Positions 56,082 through 64,000 of a stretch of DNA of 64,000 bases are shown one piece after another. The notes beneath the pieces are model-generated. The model made no database searches. It was not told the DNA's origin and saw nothing but the letters and a program-made list of their open reading frames with translations. Within the stretch, counting starts at the first letter, position 1. The number at the start of each line of letters is the position of its first letter. Position numbers and translations under genes: made by a program. This stretch comes from Azospirillum brasilense (GTDB taxonomy: Bacteria; Pseudomonadota; Alphaproteobacteria; Azospirillales; Azospirillaceae), in assembly GCF_005222205.1 (NCBI RefSeq), contig NZ_CP032345.1, positions 2,853,501 to 2,917,500 on the forward strand. The letters run 5' to 3'.

Positions 56082-56879
56082 TCAGGCAGCTACGGTCTCG
56101 CCGGGGGTGGCGGCGCGCATCCAGCCCAGCCCTTCGCTGGTCCCCTTGGCCGGCTTGTACTCGCAGCCGACCCAGCCGTCGTAGCCGATCCGGTCGAGCG
56201 CCGCGAAGACGAAGGGGTAGTTGATCTCGCCGGTGCCCGGTTCGTTGCGGCCCGGATTGTCGGCGATCTGGACATGCGCGATCTTCGGCAGCAGGCGCTG
56301 GATGGTCGGGACGAGATCGCCCTCCATGATCTGCATGTGATAGACGTCGTACTGGATGAAGAGGTTGTCGGAGCCGACGGCCTCGAGAATCCGTTCCGCC
56401 TGCGCGGTGTTGGTCAGGTAGAAGCCCGGAATGTCGCGGGTGTTGATCGGCTCGATCAGGAAACGGATGCCGGCCTGCTTCAGCGCCTTGGCGGCGAAGG
56501 ACAGGTTGTCGACGAAGGTGCGCTCCAGCGCGTCCGCCGCCGCGCCCGCCGGGGCCTTGCCGGCGAGGCAGTTGATCTGCTTGCAGCCCAGCGCCGTGGC
56601 GTATTCGATGGCGCGGCCCACCCCGTCCTGGAACTCGCCCACGCGGTCCGGCAGGACGGCGATGCCGCGCTCGCCCGCGTCCCAATCGCCCGCCGGCAGG
56701 TTGTGCAGGACCTGGGTCAGCCGGTTGGCGGCCAGCCGCTCGGCCAGCGCGTCCTTCTCGAAGGCGTAGGGGAACAGATACTCGACGCCGGTGAAGCCGT
56801 CCTTCGCCGCCGCGGCGAAGCGGTCGAGGAAGGGCAACTCGTTGTAGAGCATCGTCAGGTTGGCGGCGAACTTGGGCAT
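56082..56879 (-). CDS. hyi: hydroxypyruvate isomerase
   Basis: A 265-residue TIM-barrel enzyme interconverting hydroxypyruvate and tartronate semialdehyde. KFAANLTMLYNELPFLDRF, FLIEPINTRDIPGFYL and HVQIADNPGRNEPGTGEINY are Hyi signatures. GGGAGAGAG precedes the ATG. Between gcl and glxR in the minus-strand operon. Confidence 0.94.
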   Translation of the reverse strand: MPKFAANLTMLYNELPFLDRFAAAAKDGFTGVEYLFPYAFEKDALAERLAANRLTQVLHNLPAGDWDAGERGIAVLPDRVGEFQDGVGRAIEYATALGCKQINCLAGKAPAGAAADALERTFVDNLSFAAKALKQAGIRFLIEPINTRDIPGFYLTNTAQAERILEAVGSDNLFIQYDVYHMQIMEGDLVPTIQRLLPKIAHVQIADNPGRNEPGTGEINYPFVFAALDRIGYDGWVGCEYKPAKGTSEGLGWMRAATPGETVAA

Positions 56880-57019
56880 GTCTCTCTCCCGGATGGTCGT
56901 TTCGGGCTTGGCCGTTTGGCTCAGGATCGGAGGGTGATGGCGGAGGCGTCAACGCGACGGCCGCCTTTTTTCACCCTGCGGAACTGTGGATCTGGGGAGG
57001 CTGCTTGCCCCCTCCCTGA

Positions 57020-57080
57020 CCCTCCCCCGCTCACGCAGGGGAGGGGATTTGAGTCCCTCCCCTGCGTGAGCGGGGGAGGG
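57020..57080. repeat. long inverted repeat between gcl and hyi
   Basis: Perfect 26-bp arms (57020-57045 and 57055-57080), outer CCCTCCCCCGCTCACGCAGG, loop of 9 nt. Could halt or stabilise the gcl-hyi message, or be a mobile repeat. Confidence 0.75.
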
Positions 57081-57124
57081 AGGGGACCCACGAAGTGGGG
57101 AGGGTGGGGGCAATCGGCTGCCGA

Positions 57125-58894
57125 TCAGACCCGCACCAGCTCCGGCTCGTCCGCGGGCACGTCCAGCACGTCCTCGAACTCGGTGATGTTGTTGATCTCC
57201 GTGCCCATGGCGATGTTGGTGACGCGCTCCAGGATGACCTCGACGACCACCGGGACCTGGAACTCGTCCATCCACTGCTGCGCTTGCGCGAAGGCGGATT
57301 GCAGGTTGTCCGGGTCGGTGACGCGGATCGCCTTGCAGCCCAGCCCCTCGGCCACCGCGACGTGGTCCACGCCGTAGACGCCGATCTCCGGGGCGTTGAT
57401 GTTCTCGAAGGAGAGCTGGACCTGGAAGTCCATCTGGAAGGCGCGCTGCGCCTGCCGGATCAGCCCGAGATAGCTGTTGTTCACCAGGACGTGGATGTAG
57501 GGCAGCTTGAACTGGGCGCCGACCGCCAGCTCCTCGATCAGGAACTGGAAGTCGTAGTCGCCGGACAGCGCGACGATCTTGCGCTTCGGATCGGCCACCC
57601 GCACGCCGAGCGCCGCCGGCAGGGTCCAGCCGAGCGGGCCGGCCTGGCCGCAGTTGATCCAATGGCGCGGCTTGTAGACGTGCAGGAACTGCGCGCCGGC
57701 GATCTGCGACAGGCCGATGGTCGAGACGTAGCAGACGTCCTCGCCGAAGGCGCTGTTCATCTCCTGATAGACGCGCTGCGGCTTGATCGGCACGTTGGCG
57801 AAGTCCGACTTGCGCAGCATGGAGCGCTTGCGGACCTGGCAGGTCTTCACCCACTCCGACCAGTCGCGCAGCTTGCCGGCGGCCTTCCATTCCTTCGCCA
57901 CCTCGATGAAGAGGTCGAGCGCGGCCCCGGCGTCGGACACGATGCCCAGGTCCGGCGCGAAGACGCGGCCGATCTGGGTCGGCTCGATGTCCACATGCAC
58001 GAACTTGCGGCCCTTGGTGTAGACGTCGACCGAGCCGGTGTGGCGATTGGCCCAGCGGTTGCCGATGCCCAGCACGAAGTCCGACGCCAGCATGGCGGCG
58101 TTGCCGTAGCGGTGGGCGGTCTGCAGGCCGACCATGCCGGCCATCAGCGGGTGATCGTCCGGAATGGCGCCCCAGGCCATCAGGGTCGGGATGACCGGCA
58201 GGCCGGCGACCTCGGCGAACTCGACCAGACGGTCGCTGGCGTCGGCGTTGATGATGCCGCCGCCGGCCACCAGCAGCGGACGCTCCGCCGCGTTCAGCAT
58301 GGCCAGCGCCTTCTCCACCTGGGCGCGGGTCGCCGCCGGCTTGTAAGTGGGCAGCGGCTGGTAGGCGTCGGGATCGAACTCGATCTCGGCCATCTGCACG
58401 TCGATCGGCAGGTCGAGCAGCACCGGGCCGGGCCGGCCGGAGCGCATCAGGTGGAAGGCCTGCTGGAAGGCGTAGGGGACCTGCCCAGGCTCCAGCACGG
58501 TGACCGCCCACTTGGCGACCGGCTTGGCGATGGACGGGATGTCCACGGCCTGGAAATCCTCCTTGTGCAGGCGGGCGCGCGGCGCCTGGCCGGTGATGCA
58601 CAGGATCGGAATGGAGTCGGCGGAGGCCGAGTAGAGGCCCGTGATCATGTCGGTGCCGGCGGGGCCGGAGGTGCCGATGCAGACGCCGATGTTGCCGGCC
58701 TTGGCGCGTGTGTAGCCCTCGGCCATATGGGACGCGCCCTCGACATGGCGCGCAAGAACGTGGCCGATGCGGCCGTTGCGTTGCAGCGCCGCGTAGAACG
58801 GATTGATGGCCGCTCCGGGGACGCCAAAGCAAACGGACACGCCTTCCTTTTCCAGGACGTGCACCGCCGCTTCAATCGCCATCATCCTAGCCAT
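57125..58894 (-). CDS. gcl: glyoxylate carboligase
   Basis: This 589-residue TPP enzyme joins two glyoxylates to tartronate semialdehyde and CO2. It carries Val51 ([14 protein letters not shown]) in place of the usual catalytic Glu of TPP enzymes, the hallmark of Gcl, and matches E. coli Gcl along its length. GGGAGGAG precedes ATG 58894; a longer open frame runs upstream without a ribosome site. First gene of gcl-hyi-glxR-ttuD. No TGGTATACCA-type site is seen in front. Confidence 0.96.
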   Translation of the reverse strand: MARMMAIEAAVHVLEKEGVSVCFGVPGAAINPFYAALQRNGRIGHVLARHVEGASHMAEGYTRAKAGNIGVCIGTSGPAGTDMITGLYSASADSIPILCITGQAPRARLHKEDFQAVDIPSIAKPVAKWAVTVLEPGQVPYAFQQAFHLMRSGRPGPVLLDLPIDVQMAEIEFDPDAYQPLPTYKPAATRAQVEKALAMLNAAERPLLVAGGGIINADASDRLVEFAEVAGLPVIPTLMAWGAIPDDHPLMAGMVGLQTAHRYGNAAMLASDFVLGIGNRWANRHTGSVDVYTKGRKFVHVDIEPTQIGRVFAPDLGIVSDAGAALDLFIEVAKEWKAAGKLRDWSEWVKTCQVRKRSMLRKSDFANVPIKPQRVYQEMNSAFGEDVCYVSTIGLSQIAGAQFLHVYKPRHWINCGQAGPLGWTLPAALGVRVADPKRKIVALSGDYDFQFLIEELAVGAQFKLPYIHVLVNNSYLGLIRQAQRAFQMDFQVQLSFENINAPEIGVYGVDHVAVAEGLGCKAIRVTDPDNLQSAFAQAQQWMDEFQVPVVVEVILERVTNIAMGTEINNITEFEDVLDVPADEPELVRV

Positions 58895-59089
58895 GGCTTG
58901 GTCTCCTCCCTCGCGTAACGGGTCGCTGTTGCGTTGGATTGAGCTTTCATCAGCGGGGCGGCTATTGGCAAAGTGTTGGCGAATCCTTTCCGCGTGATGG
59001 AAATCGCGCCGAACGGGGCAGTCCTTCACGGCGCTGCGGACAATTATGCTGCACTTGCACAGTCCCGATGGCGCTGTCATCGTGAGCGG

Positions 59090-59713
59090 ATGATGGCGAT
59101 CCCGAGTCCCCGCCTGTTGGCGATCACGGACCGGCGGCAGGCGGCGCAGCCCTTGCCGGATCTGGCGGCGCGTCTGTTCGCCGGCGGGTTGCGCTGGCTG
59201 TCGCTGCGCGAGAAGGATCTCGACGACTCCCGGCAGATCGCCTTGGCCCACGCGCTGGTCGAGCGGGCGCGGCCCTGGGGAGCGGTGGTCACGCTGCACG
59301 GCGATCCGGACCTGGCGCTGGCCGCGGGGACGGACGGGGTGCATCTGCCGGAAGGAGCCGATGTGGCGGCGGCGCGGCGGCGGCTCGGCCCCGGCGCGCT
59401 GGTCGGGCTTTCGACCCACGACGCGGAAGGGATTCGGCGGGCCGTCGCGGGCGGGGCGGACTACGTCACGCTGTCGCCCATCTTTCCGTCGCCGAGCAAG
59501 CCGGGCTACGGCCCGCCGCTCGGGGTTGAGGGGCTGAGACGCTTGGCCGCGGAGGCTCCGCTGCCGATCATCGCGCTCGGCGGCGTGGAGTCGGGCAACA
59601 TTGGAGGCTGTCTGGCCGCGGGAGCGGCCGGAGTGGCGGTCATGGGAACGGTGATGCGGACACCGGACCGCCTGTCCGACCTGCTCAAGGCCTTGAAAGC
59701 CGGACAACCGTAA
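59090..59713 (+). CDS. thiE: thiamine phosphate synthase (ThiE/TenI family)
   Basis: A 207-residue TIM barrel: [59 protein letters not shown] and [10 protein letters not shown]. It couples the pyrimidine and thiazole halves of thiamine; the TenI variant isomerises the thiazole. GSS-type residues are partly changed, so TenI is possible. Divergent from gcl. Confidence 0.82.
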   Translation: MMAIPSPRLLAITDRRQAAQPLPDLAARLFAGGLRWLSLREKDLDDSRQIALAHALVERARPWGAVVTLHGDPDLALAAGTDGVHLPEGADVAAARRRLGPGALVGLSTHDAEGIRRAVAGGADYVTLSPIFPSPSKPGYGPPLGVEGLRRLAAEAPLPIIALGGVESGNIGGCLAAGAAGVAVMGTVMRTPDRLSDLLKALKAGQP

Positions 59714-59782
59714 GGACAAGAGGCAGGCGGGGGCGCCCAATCTTTATCGTGGTTCTGGACTTTTCAGCCCGAAATGTGCATC

Positions 59783-59799
59783 TGGTATCTCATATACGA
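59783..59799. promoter_or_regulatory. GntR-type operator k (gntR2)
   Basis: TGGTAT, one base, then TCATATACGA, a degenerate palindrome. 85 bp before gntR2. Confidence 0.45.
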
Positions 59800-59883
59800 A
59801 AACGATGCGATGCCTTTCGCACGACCGGGCCGGCGCACAGTGGGGTGTTTCCGGACGGCCAGCATTGAGGAACGGTGCCGACC

Positions 59884-60573
59884 ATGAACCCTCCGCCGAT
59901 CAACGTCCAGCCGCTCGACACCGGAACGACCTTCCGCAGCCAAGCGTACCATGCGTTGAAGCAAGCCATCTCGCAAATGGACATTTACGACCATAACGAC
60001 GAGATCCGGCTTGAGGAGCGGCAGCTCAGCGAGTTGCTGGGCGTCAGCCGGACGCCGATCCGCGAGGCGCTGACCCTGCTGGAGCAGGAGGGGTTCATCC
60101 GCCTCCAGCCGCGCCGGGGCATCTTCGTCATCCGCAAGACCAAGGCCGAGATCGTCGAGATGATCCAGGTCTGGGCGGCGCTGGAGAGCATGGCCGGGCG
60201 CATGGTCGCGACGCAGGCCACCGACGAGGACATCCGCACCCTGTGGGACCTGTTCCGCAACTTCGAGATGCGGAACCCCAAGGAGCATGTCAACGAATAC
60301 TCCGACGCCAACATCGCCTTCCACAAGAGCATCATCCGGCTCAGCGGGTCCAAGCTGATCCAGGAGATGACCGACAACCTGTTCATCCACATCCGCGCCA
60401 TCCGCAAGCTGACCATCGGCCAGGACAACCGGGCGGAGCGGTCGATCAACGACCACAAGGAAATCATCAAGGCCCTGGAGCGCCGCGACGTCGATCAGGC
60501 CGAACACCTGATCCGCGACCACACGCTGGGTCTGGCGGCGCACGTCGAGAAGCATTGCGATTTCCTGGAGTGA
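59884..60573 (+). CDS. GntR/FCD-family regulator 2
   Basis: A 229-residue paralogue of the regulator at 39059: [39 protein letters not shown] and the ending HVEKHCDFLE are near-identical. FCD residues YSDANIAFHKSI and NDHKEIIKAL fit a metal and organic acid site. GAGGA lies 11 bases before the ATG. It is next to gcl and probably controls the glyoxylate half of the locus, sharing operators with its paralogue. Confidence 0.88.
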   Translation: MNPPPINVQPLDTGTTFRSQAYHALKQAISQMDIYDHNDEIRLEERQLSELLGVSRTPIREALTLLEQEGFIRLQPRRGIFVIRKTKAEIVEMIQVWAALESMAGRMVATQATDEDIRTLWDLFRNFEMRNPKEHVNEYSDANIAFHKSIIRLSGSKLIQEMTDNLFIHIRAIRKLTIGQDNRAERSINDHKEIIKALERRDVDQAEHLIRDHTLGLAAHVEKHCDFLE

Positions 60574-60596
60574 GGGGCGATTTCCTGGAGTGAGGG
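60557..60596 (+). repeat. 20-bp tandem duplication at gntR2 stop
   Basis: GCGATTTCCTGGAGTGAGGG occurs twice in a row; the first copy holds the last codons and stop of gntR2. Confidence 0.9.
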
Positions 60597-60637
60597 TGCC
60601 CCGCCCCCGGTGAGGGGGGAAGGGCACGCAGGGGTGG

Positions 60638-62101
60638 TCAGGCCGGCTCGTGGAGCTGTGCGGTCGTCACGCTGTTCAGACCGTTCGCGGTGATCGTGAC
60701 CACGCGCAGGCTGTTGGTGGTGCCGGGCGTTCCGAAGGGGACGCCCGCCGTCACGATCAGCGACTGGCCGGGGGCGCCGATGCCCTCCTGGGCGGCGACG
60801 AGGCTGGCCCGCTCGACCATTTCCGCGAAGTTCGCCACGTCGGCGGTCCAGACGGGGTGCACGCCCCAGGCCAGCGACAGCAGGCGGGCGGTGCCGCGTT
60901 CGGCGCTGAGGCCGAGGATCGGCACGGTCGGCCGCTCGCGCGAGGCGCGCCGCGCGGTGGAGCCGGTGCTGGTGAAGGTGGCGATGCCGGCGGCCGAGAT
61001 GGTCTCGGCGATCTGGCGGGCCGCGGCGGACAGGGCGTCCGGGGTGGTCGCCTCCGGGCTCGGATGCTCGGAGTCCATGATGCGGCGGTAGAGGGGATCG
61101 CGCTCGACCCGGCGGATGATGCGGTCCATCATCGCCACGGCCTCCACCGGGTGCTTGCCCGACGCCGATTCCGCCGACAGCATCACGGCGTCCGACCCGT
61201 CATAGACGGCGGTCGCCACGTCCGACGCCTCGGCGCGCGTCGGCGTCGGCTCGGTGATCATGGATTCCAGCATCTGGGTGGCGACGATCACCGGCTTGCC
61301 GGCGGCGCGGCTCAGGCGGATCATCCGCTTCTGCAGGCCGGGCACGTCCTCCGGCGGCAGCTCCACGCCCAGGTCGCCGCGGGCCACCATCACCGCGTCC
61401 GACAGGGCGATGATCTCCTCCAGCCGGGGCAGGGCGGCCGGCTTCTCCACCTTGGTCATGATGTGGGCGCGGTCGCCGATCAGGGCGCGCGCCTCCAGGA
61501 TGTCCTCGGGCCGCTGCACGAAGCTGAGGCCGATCCAGTCCACGCCCAGCGTCAGGCCGAACTGCAGGTCGCTGCGGTCCTTCTCCGACAGGGCGCTGAG
61601 GGCCAGCGTGGTGCCGGGGACGTTCATGCCCTTGCGGTCGGACAGGGTGCCGCCGACCATGACCTCGGTCTCGGCGTGGTCGGGGCCGCAGCTCAGCACG
61701 CGCAGGCGCATCCGTCCGTCGTTCAGCAGAAGCTCGTGACCCGGCTCCAGGCTGGCGAAGATCTCCGGATGCGGGACGCAGACGCGGCTGCGGTCGCCGG
61801 GGGTCGGGTCGAGGTCGAGGCGGAAGCGGTCGCCGCCGGCCAGGATCACCGCCACTTCCTTGAAGGTGCCGACGCGCAGCTTCGGACCCTGAAGATCGAG
61901 AAGCACGCCGATGGGGCGCCCGACCGTCTCCTCGACCGCGCGGATCTGGCGGTAGCGTTCGGCGTGGTCGCGCTGCGTGCCGTGGCTGGCGTTCAGGCGG
62001 AAGACATCCACGCCGGCCTCGGCGAGGGCGAAGATCTGGCTGTAGGTCGAGCTGGCCGGCCCCAGAGTGGCGACGATCTTGGTGCTGCGGTTGCGCTGCA
62101 T
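60638..62101 (-). CDS. pyk: pyruvate kinase
   Basis: A 487-residue enzyme turning PEP and ADP into pyruvate and ATP. STKIVATLGPASS, the K/Mg region DVFRLNASHGTQRDH, the catalytic MTKVEKPAAL, the signature GDLGVELPPEDV and VIVATQMLESMI are present. GGAGG precedes the ATG 62101. In this locus it takes the PEP formed from glycerate. Confidence 0.95.
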   Translation of the reverse strand: MQRNRSTKIVATLGPASSTYSQIFALAEAGVDVFRLNASHGTQRDHAERYRQIRAVEETVGRPIGVLLDLQGPKLRVGTFKEVAVILAGGDRFRLDLDPTPGDRSRVCVPHPEIFASLEPGHELLLNDGRMRLRVLSCGPDHAETEVMVGGTLSDRKGMNVPGTTLALSALSEKDRSDLQFGLTLGVDWIGLSFVQRPEDILEARALIGDRAHIMTKVEKPAALPRLEEIIALSDAVMVARGDLGVELPPEDVPGLQKRMIRLSRAAGKPVIVATQMLESMITEPTPTRAEASDVATAVYDGSDAVMLSAESASGKHPVEAVAMMDRIIRRVERDPLYRRIMDSEHPSPEATTPDALSAAARQIAETISAAGIATFTSTGSTARRASRERPTVPILGLSAERGTARLLSLAWGVHPVWTADVANFAEMVERASLVAAQEGIGAPGQSLIVTAGVPFGTPGTTNSLRVVTITANGLNSVTTAQLHEPA

Positions 62102-62293
62102 GGCGCGGGCCTCCTGAGAGGGCGATGACTTGACAATGACTGGGTGGTGCTTGGGGTGATGCTGCGACCGGGGCGGGGCGGGGGTCAAACCGCCGCTATG
62201 GCTTTTCCACATAGCGGGAAGTCACACGGTTGGTTTGACCGGGGGTGAGCCCTGGGCGGACACTGGACGCCCGCGACCAGACAGGACGATGCC

Positions 62294-63061
62294 ATGAACA
62301 CGCCTGCCATCAACACGCCTGTCGAGCCGCTTTCCGCCGCCGGCCTGATCCTTCTGCGCGACAGCGTGGATGGGCTGGAGGTCTTCATGATCCAGCGCCA
62401 CCGCGACCTTCGCTTCGCGCCCGGCGCCACGGTGTTTCCCGGCGGACGGCTGGACGCGGAGGACAGCGAGCTGCCCTGGCGGGAGCTGTCGCTGCCGCTG
62501 ACCGACGACATGCCGCAGCGGATGGCCGCGATCCGCGAGGCGTTCGAGGAATGCGGGCTGCTGATGACCGGCGGCACGGTGGACGCCGCCCTTCTCGACG
62601 GGCTGCGCAACGCGTCGGGCAGAACCTTCCTCGACCGGCTGCTGGCGGCGGGGCTGGAGCCGGACGTGGCGGCGCTGGTGCCCTTCGCCCGCTGGGTCAC
62701 GCCGGAGAGCGTGTGGCGGCGCTACGACACCCTGTTCTTCCTCGCCAAGGCGCCGCCGCGCCAGACCGCCGTGGTCGACGGGGTGGAGGCGGTCGCCGGA
62801 TTCTGGGGCACGCCGCGGGCCATCCTGGCCGAGGCGGAGGCGGAGCGGCTGTCGCTGGTCTTCGCCACCCGCATGACCCTGCTGCGTCTGGCCGGCTGCC
62901 GCACGGTCCGCCACGCTATGGAGGAGGCCGCGCGCTTCCATCCCCTGACGCCCATCCTGCCCCGTCCCGCCGACACCCCCGAGGGGCCGGCGCTGTGCAT
63001 CCCGGACGGGCTCGGCTATCCCCTGACGCAGGTCCCGCTGGAGCAAGCGCGGCTGGGCTGA
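62294..63061 (+). CDS. NUDIX hydrolase (NUDT19-like)
   Basis: A 255-residue protein. The Nudix box is split: FPGGRLDAEDSE, then after an insert REAFEECGLLM (Glu residues bind Mg). This inserted form resembles NUDT19/CoA diphosphatases, so it may cleave CoA or acyl-CoA; unproven. Confidence 0.82.
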   Translation: MNTPAINTPVEPLSAAGLILLRDSVDGLEVFMIQRHRDLRFAPGATVFPGGRLDAEDSELPWRELSLPLTDDMPQRMAAIREAFEECGLLMTGGTVDAALLDGLRNASGRTFLDRLLAAGLEPDVAALVPFARWVTPESVWRRYDTLFFLAKAPPRQTAVVDGVEAVAGFWGTPRAILAEAEAERLSLVFATRMTLLRLAGCRTVRHAMEEAARFHPLTPILPRPADTPEGPALCIPDGLGYPLTQVPLEQARLG

Positions 63062-63116
63062 CCGCCTGAGATCGCCGCGCATTTCCAACCAGAATTTCCG
63101 GGCAACAATTCGCCTA

Positions 63117-63137
63117 AAATTCCGCTATGCGGAATTT
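63117..63137. promoter_or_regulatory. palindrome before ppdK
   Basis: AAATTCCGC-TAT-GCGGAATTT, perfect 9-bp arms, with TTTTTT some 15 bases later. Operator or terminator of the NUDIX gene. Confidence 0.4.
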
Positions 63138-63309
63138 CCCGTGCCTTTTTTCGCCGCCGAAGCGTTATCGTCGCAAATGCGACTATTTGTGCATTGCACT
63201 CAGTTCGTAAAGTGGCAATATGAGGAAATAAGATATCGGTTTGACCGGAGAAATTTTCCGTTCATGTCCACAAGGTGCCTGAACACCACGCCGACGCGAG
63301 GATAGGTCC

Positions 63310-64000
63310 ATGCTCCACCAGTCCATCATCCAAGGCTCCACCGACACCAGCGGCGCCATCGCCGTCGGTGCCGCCGTGGTTGCCGGGCACGCGGCGCTGC
63401 CGGCGGCCGGTGGACAGGTGGCCGGTGGACCGCGCTGGGTCTACGCCTTCGGCGGCGGCGGTGCGGAAGGGCACGGCGGCATGCTGGCGGAGCTGGGCGG
63501 CAAGGGCGCCGGGCTGGCCGAGATGGCGCGGCTGGGTGTGCCGGTGCCGCCGGGCTTCACCATCGTGGCGGAGGCCAGCCGCCGGCACCGCGCCGGGCAG
63601 GGCGGCTTTCCCGCCGGGCTGACCGCCCAGGTCGAGGAGGCGCTGACCCGGCTGGAAAGCGTTGCGGGCGCGCGCTTCGGCGGGTCGGAGACTCCGTTGC
63701 TGGTGTCCGTGCGGTCAGGAGCGCGGGCGTCGATGCCCGGCATGATGGACACGATCCTGAATCTCGGCCTGACCGACGCGACGGTGAAGGGGCTGGCCGC
63801 GCGCAGCGGCGACGCCCGCTTCGCCTACGACTGCTACCGTAGGCTGATCCAGACCTACGGCACGGTGGTGCAGGGGGTGGGCGCCCACGTCTTCGACGCG
63901 GCGCTGGAGGCCCACAAGGAGGCGCGCGGGCTGACCCGCGACGCCGACCTGACCGCCGCCGACTGGCGCGCCGTGGCCGCCGCCTACCGCGACGTGATCG
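63310..64000 (+). CDS. ppdK: pyruvate phosphate dikinase, N-terminal part
   Basis: The first 230 codons of a gene that runs past the window. VYAFGGGGAEGHGG, LGGKGAGLAEMARLGVPVPP and VRSGARASMPGMMDTILNLG are diagnostic of the PPDK nucleotide-binding domain. It interconverts pyruvate and PEP using ATP and phosphate. GAGGAT precedes the ATG. Confidence 0.93.
   Translation, partial: MLHQSIIQGSTDTSGAIAVGAAVVAGHAALPAAGGQVAGGPRWVYAFGGGGAEGHGGMLAELGGKGAGLAEMARLGVPVPPGFTIVAEASRRHRAGQGGFPAGLTAQVEEALTRLESVAGARFGGSETPLLVSVRSGARASMPGMMDTILNLGLTDATVKGLAARSGDARFAYDCYRRLIQTYGTVVQGVGAHVFDAALEAHKEARGLTRDADLTAADWRAVAAAYRDVI

Noticed and set aside
58895-59089. TGGTATACCA operator in front of gcl
   Set aside because: Both strands read; no site closer than several mismatches, so gcl may be controlled otherwise.
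58895-59740. N-terminal extension of gcl to 871 residues
   Set aside because: It runs antisense through thiE, and the ATG at 58894 with GGGAGGAG gives the exact Gcl N-terminus.

Overview
The window looks like a chromosomal segment of a high-GC alphaproteobacterium, most likely Azospirillum. The evidence is very GC-rich codon use, a class I PHB synthase, split pntAA/pntAB/pntB genes, an AlaC-like aminotransferase next to homoserine dehydrogenase, and an oxalate/glyoxylate locus. The genus is my inference from protein similarity I recognise; no search was run.

Bases 1-19600 are housekeeping: a SPOR lipoprotein (cut by the window edge), metY, a CoA-binding protein, an enoyl-CoA hydratase, a hotdog thioesterase, rplM-rpsI, argC with a gamma carbonic anhydrase, an OmpA-domain protein, phaC, a lipoprotein, marR with a drug-efflux MFS gene, alaC-hom, glpX, gldA and recJ.

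Bases 19598-27769 hold a tRNA-Glu gene and an 8.1-kb genomic island inserted at its 3' end. A 19-bp exact direct repeat marks both ends, and a 17/19-bp repeat lies just inside each end. The island carries a tyrosine integrase, a three-gene minus-strand operon headed by an HUH (rolling-circle Rep-like) protein, an IS630-family element inserted just upstream of that Rep start, a reverse transcriptase (YADD), and a small serine recombinase. Just upstream of the RT is a structured 141-bp sequence present twice, 399 bp apart, with one mismatch. The second copy encodes the C-terminus of a small putative membrane protein whose stop codon overlaps the RT start. This RT module is the best candidate for an undescribed system here, possibly phage defence or a retroelement with its own template RNA.

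Bases 28000-64000 are mainly an oxalate and glyoxylate catabolic region. Oxalate enters through three OFA-family antiporters, is activated by formyl-CoA transferase (frc) and decarboxylated by oxalyl-CoA decarboxylase (oxc), or is probably reduced to glyoxylate by a PanE2-like oxalyl-CoA reductase. Transhydrogenase (pntAA-AB-B) could supply NADPH, and sucCD could supply succinyl-CoA. Glyoxylate then passes through gcl, glxR (with hyi) and glycerate 2-kinase to 2-phosphoglycerate, and pyk and ppdK handle the PEP/pyruvate step. thiC (with a TPP riboswitch) and thiE sit among these genes; Oxc and Gcl both use TPP. Two close GntR/FCD paralogues are present, and a palindrome of the type TGGTATACCA, often with a third half-site one base away, recurs in front of at least nine genes. 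This defines a local regulon that also includes a deacetylase, a GNAT acetyltransferase, CBS-domain proteins and a small membrane protein.
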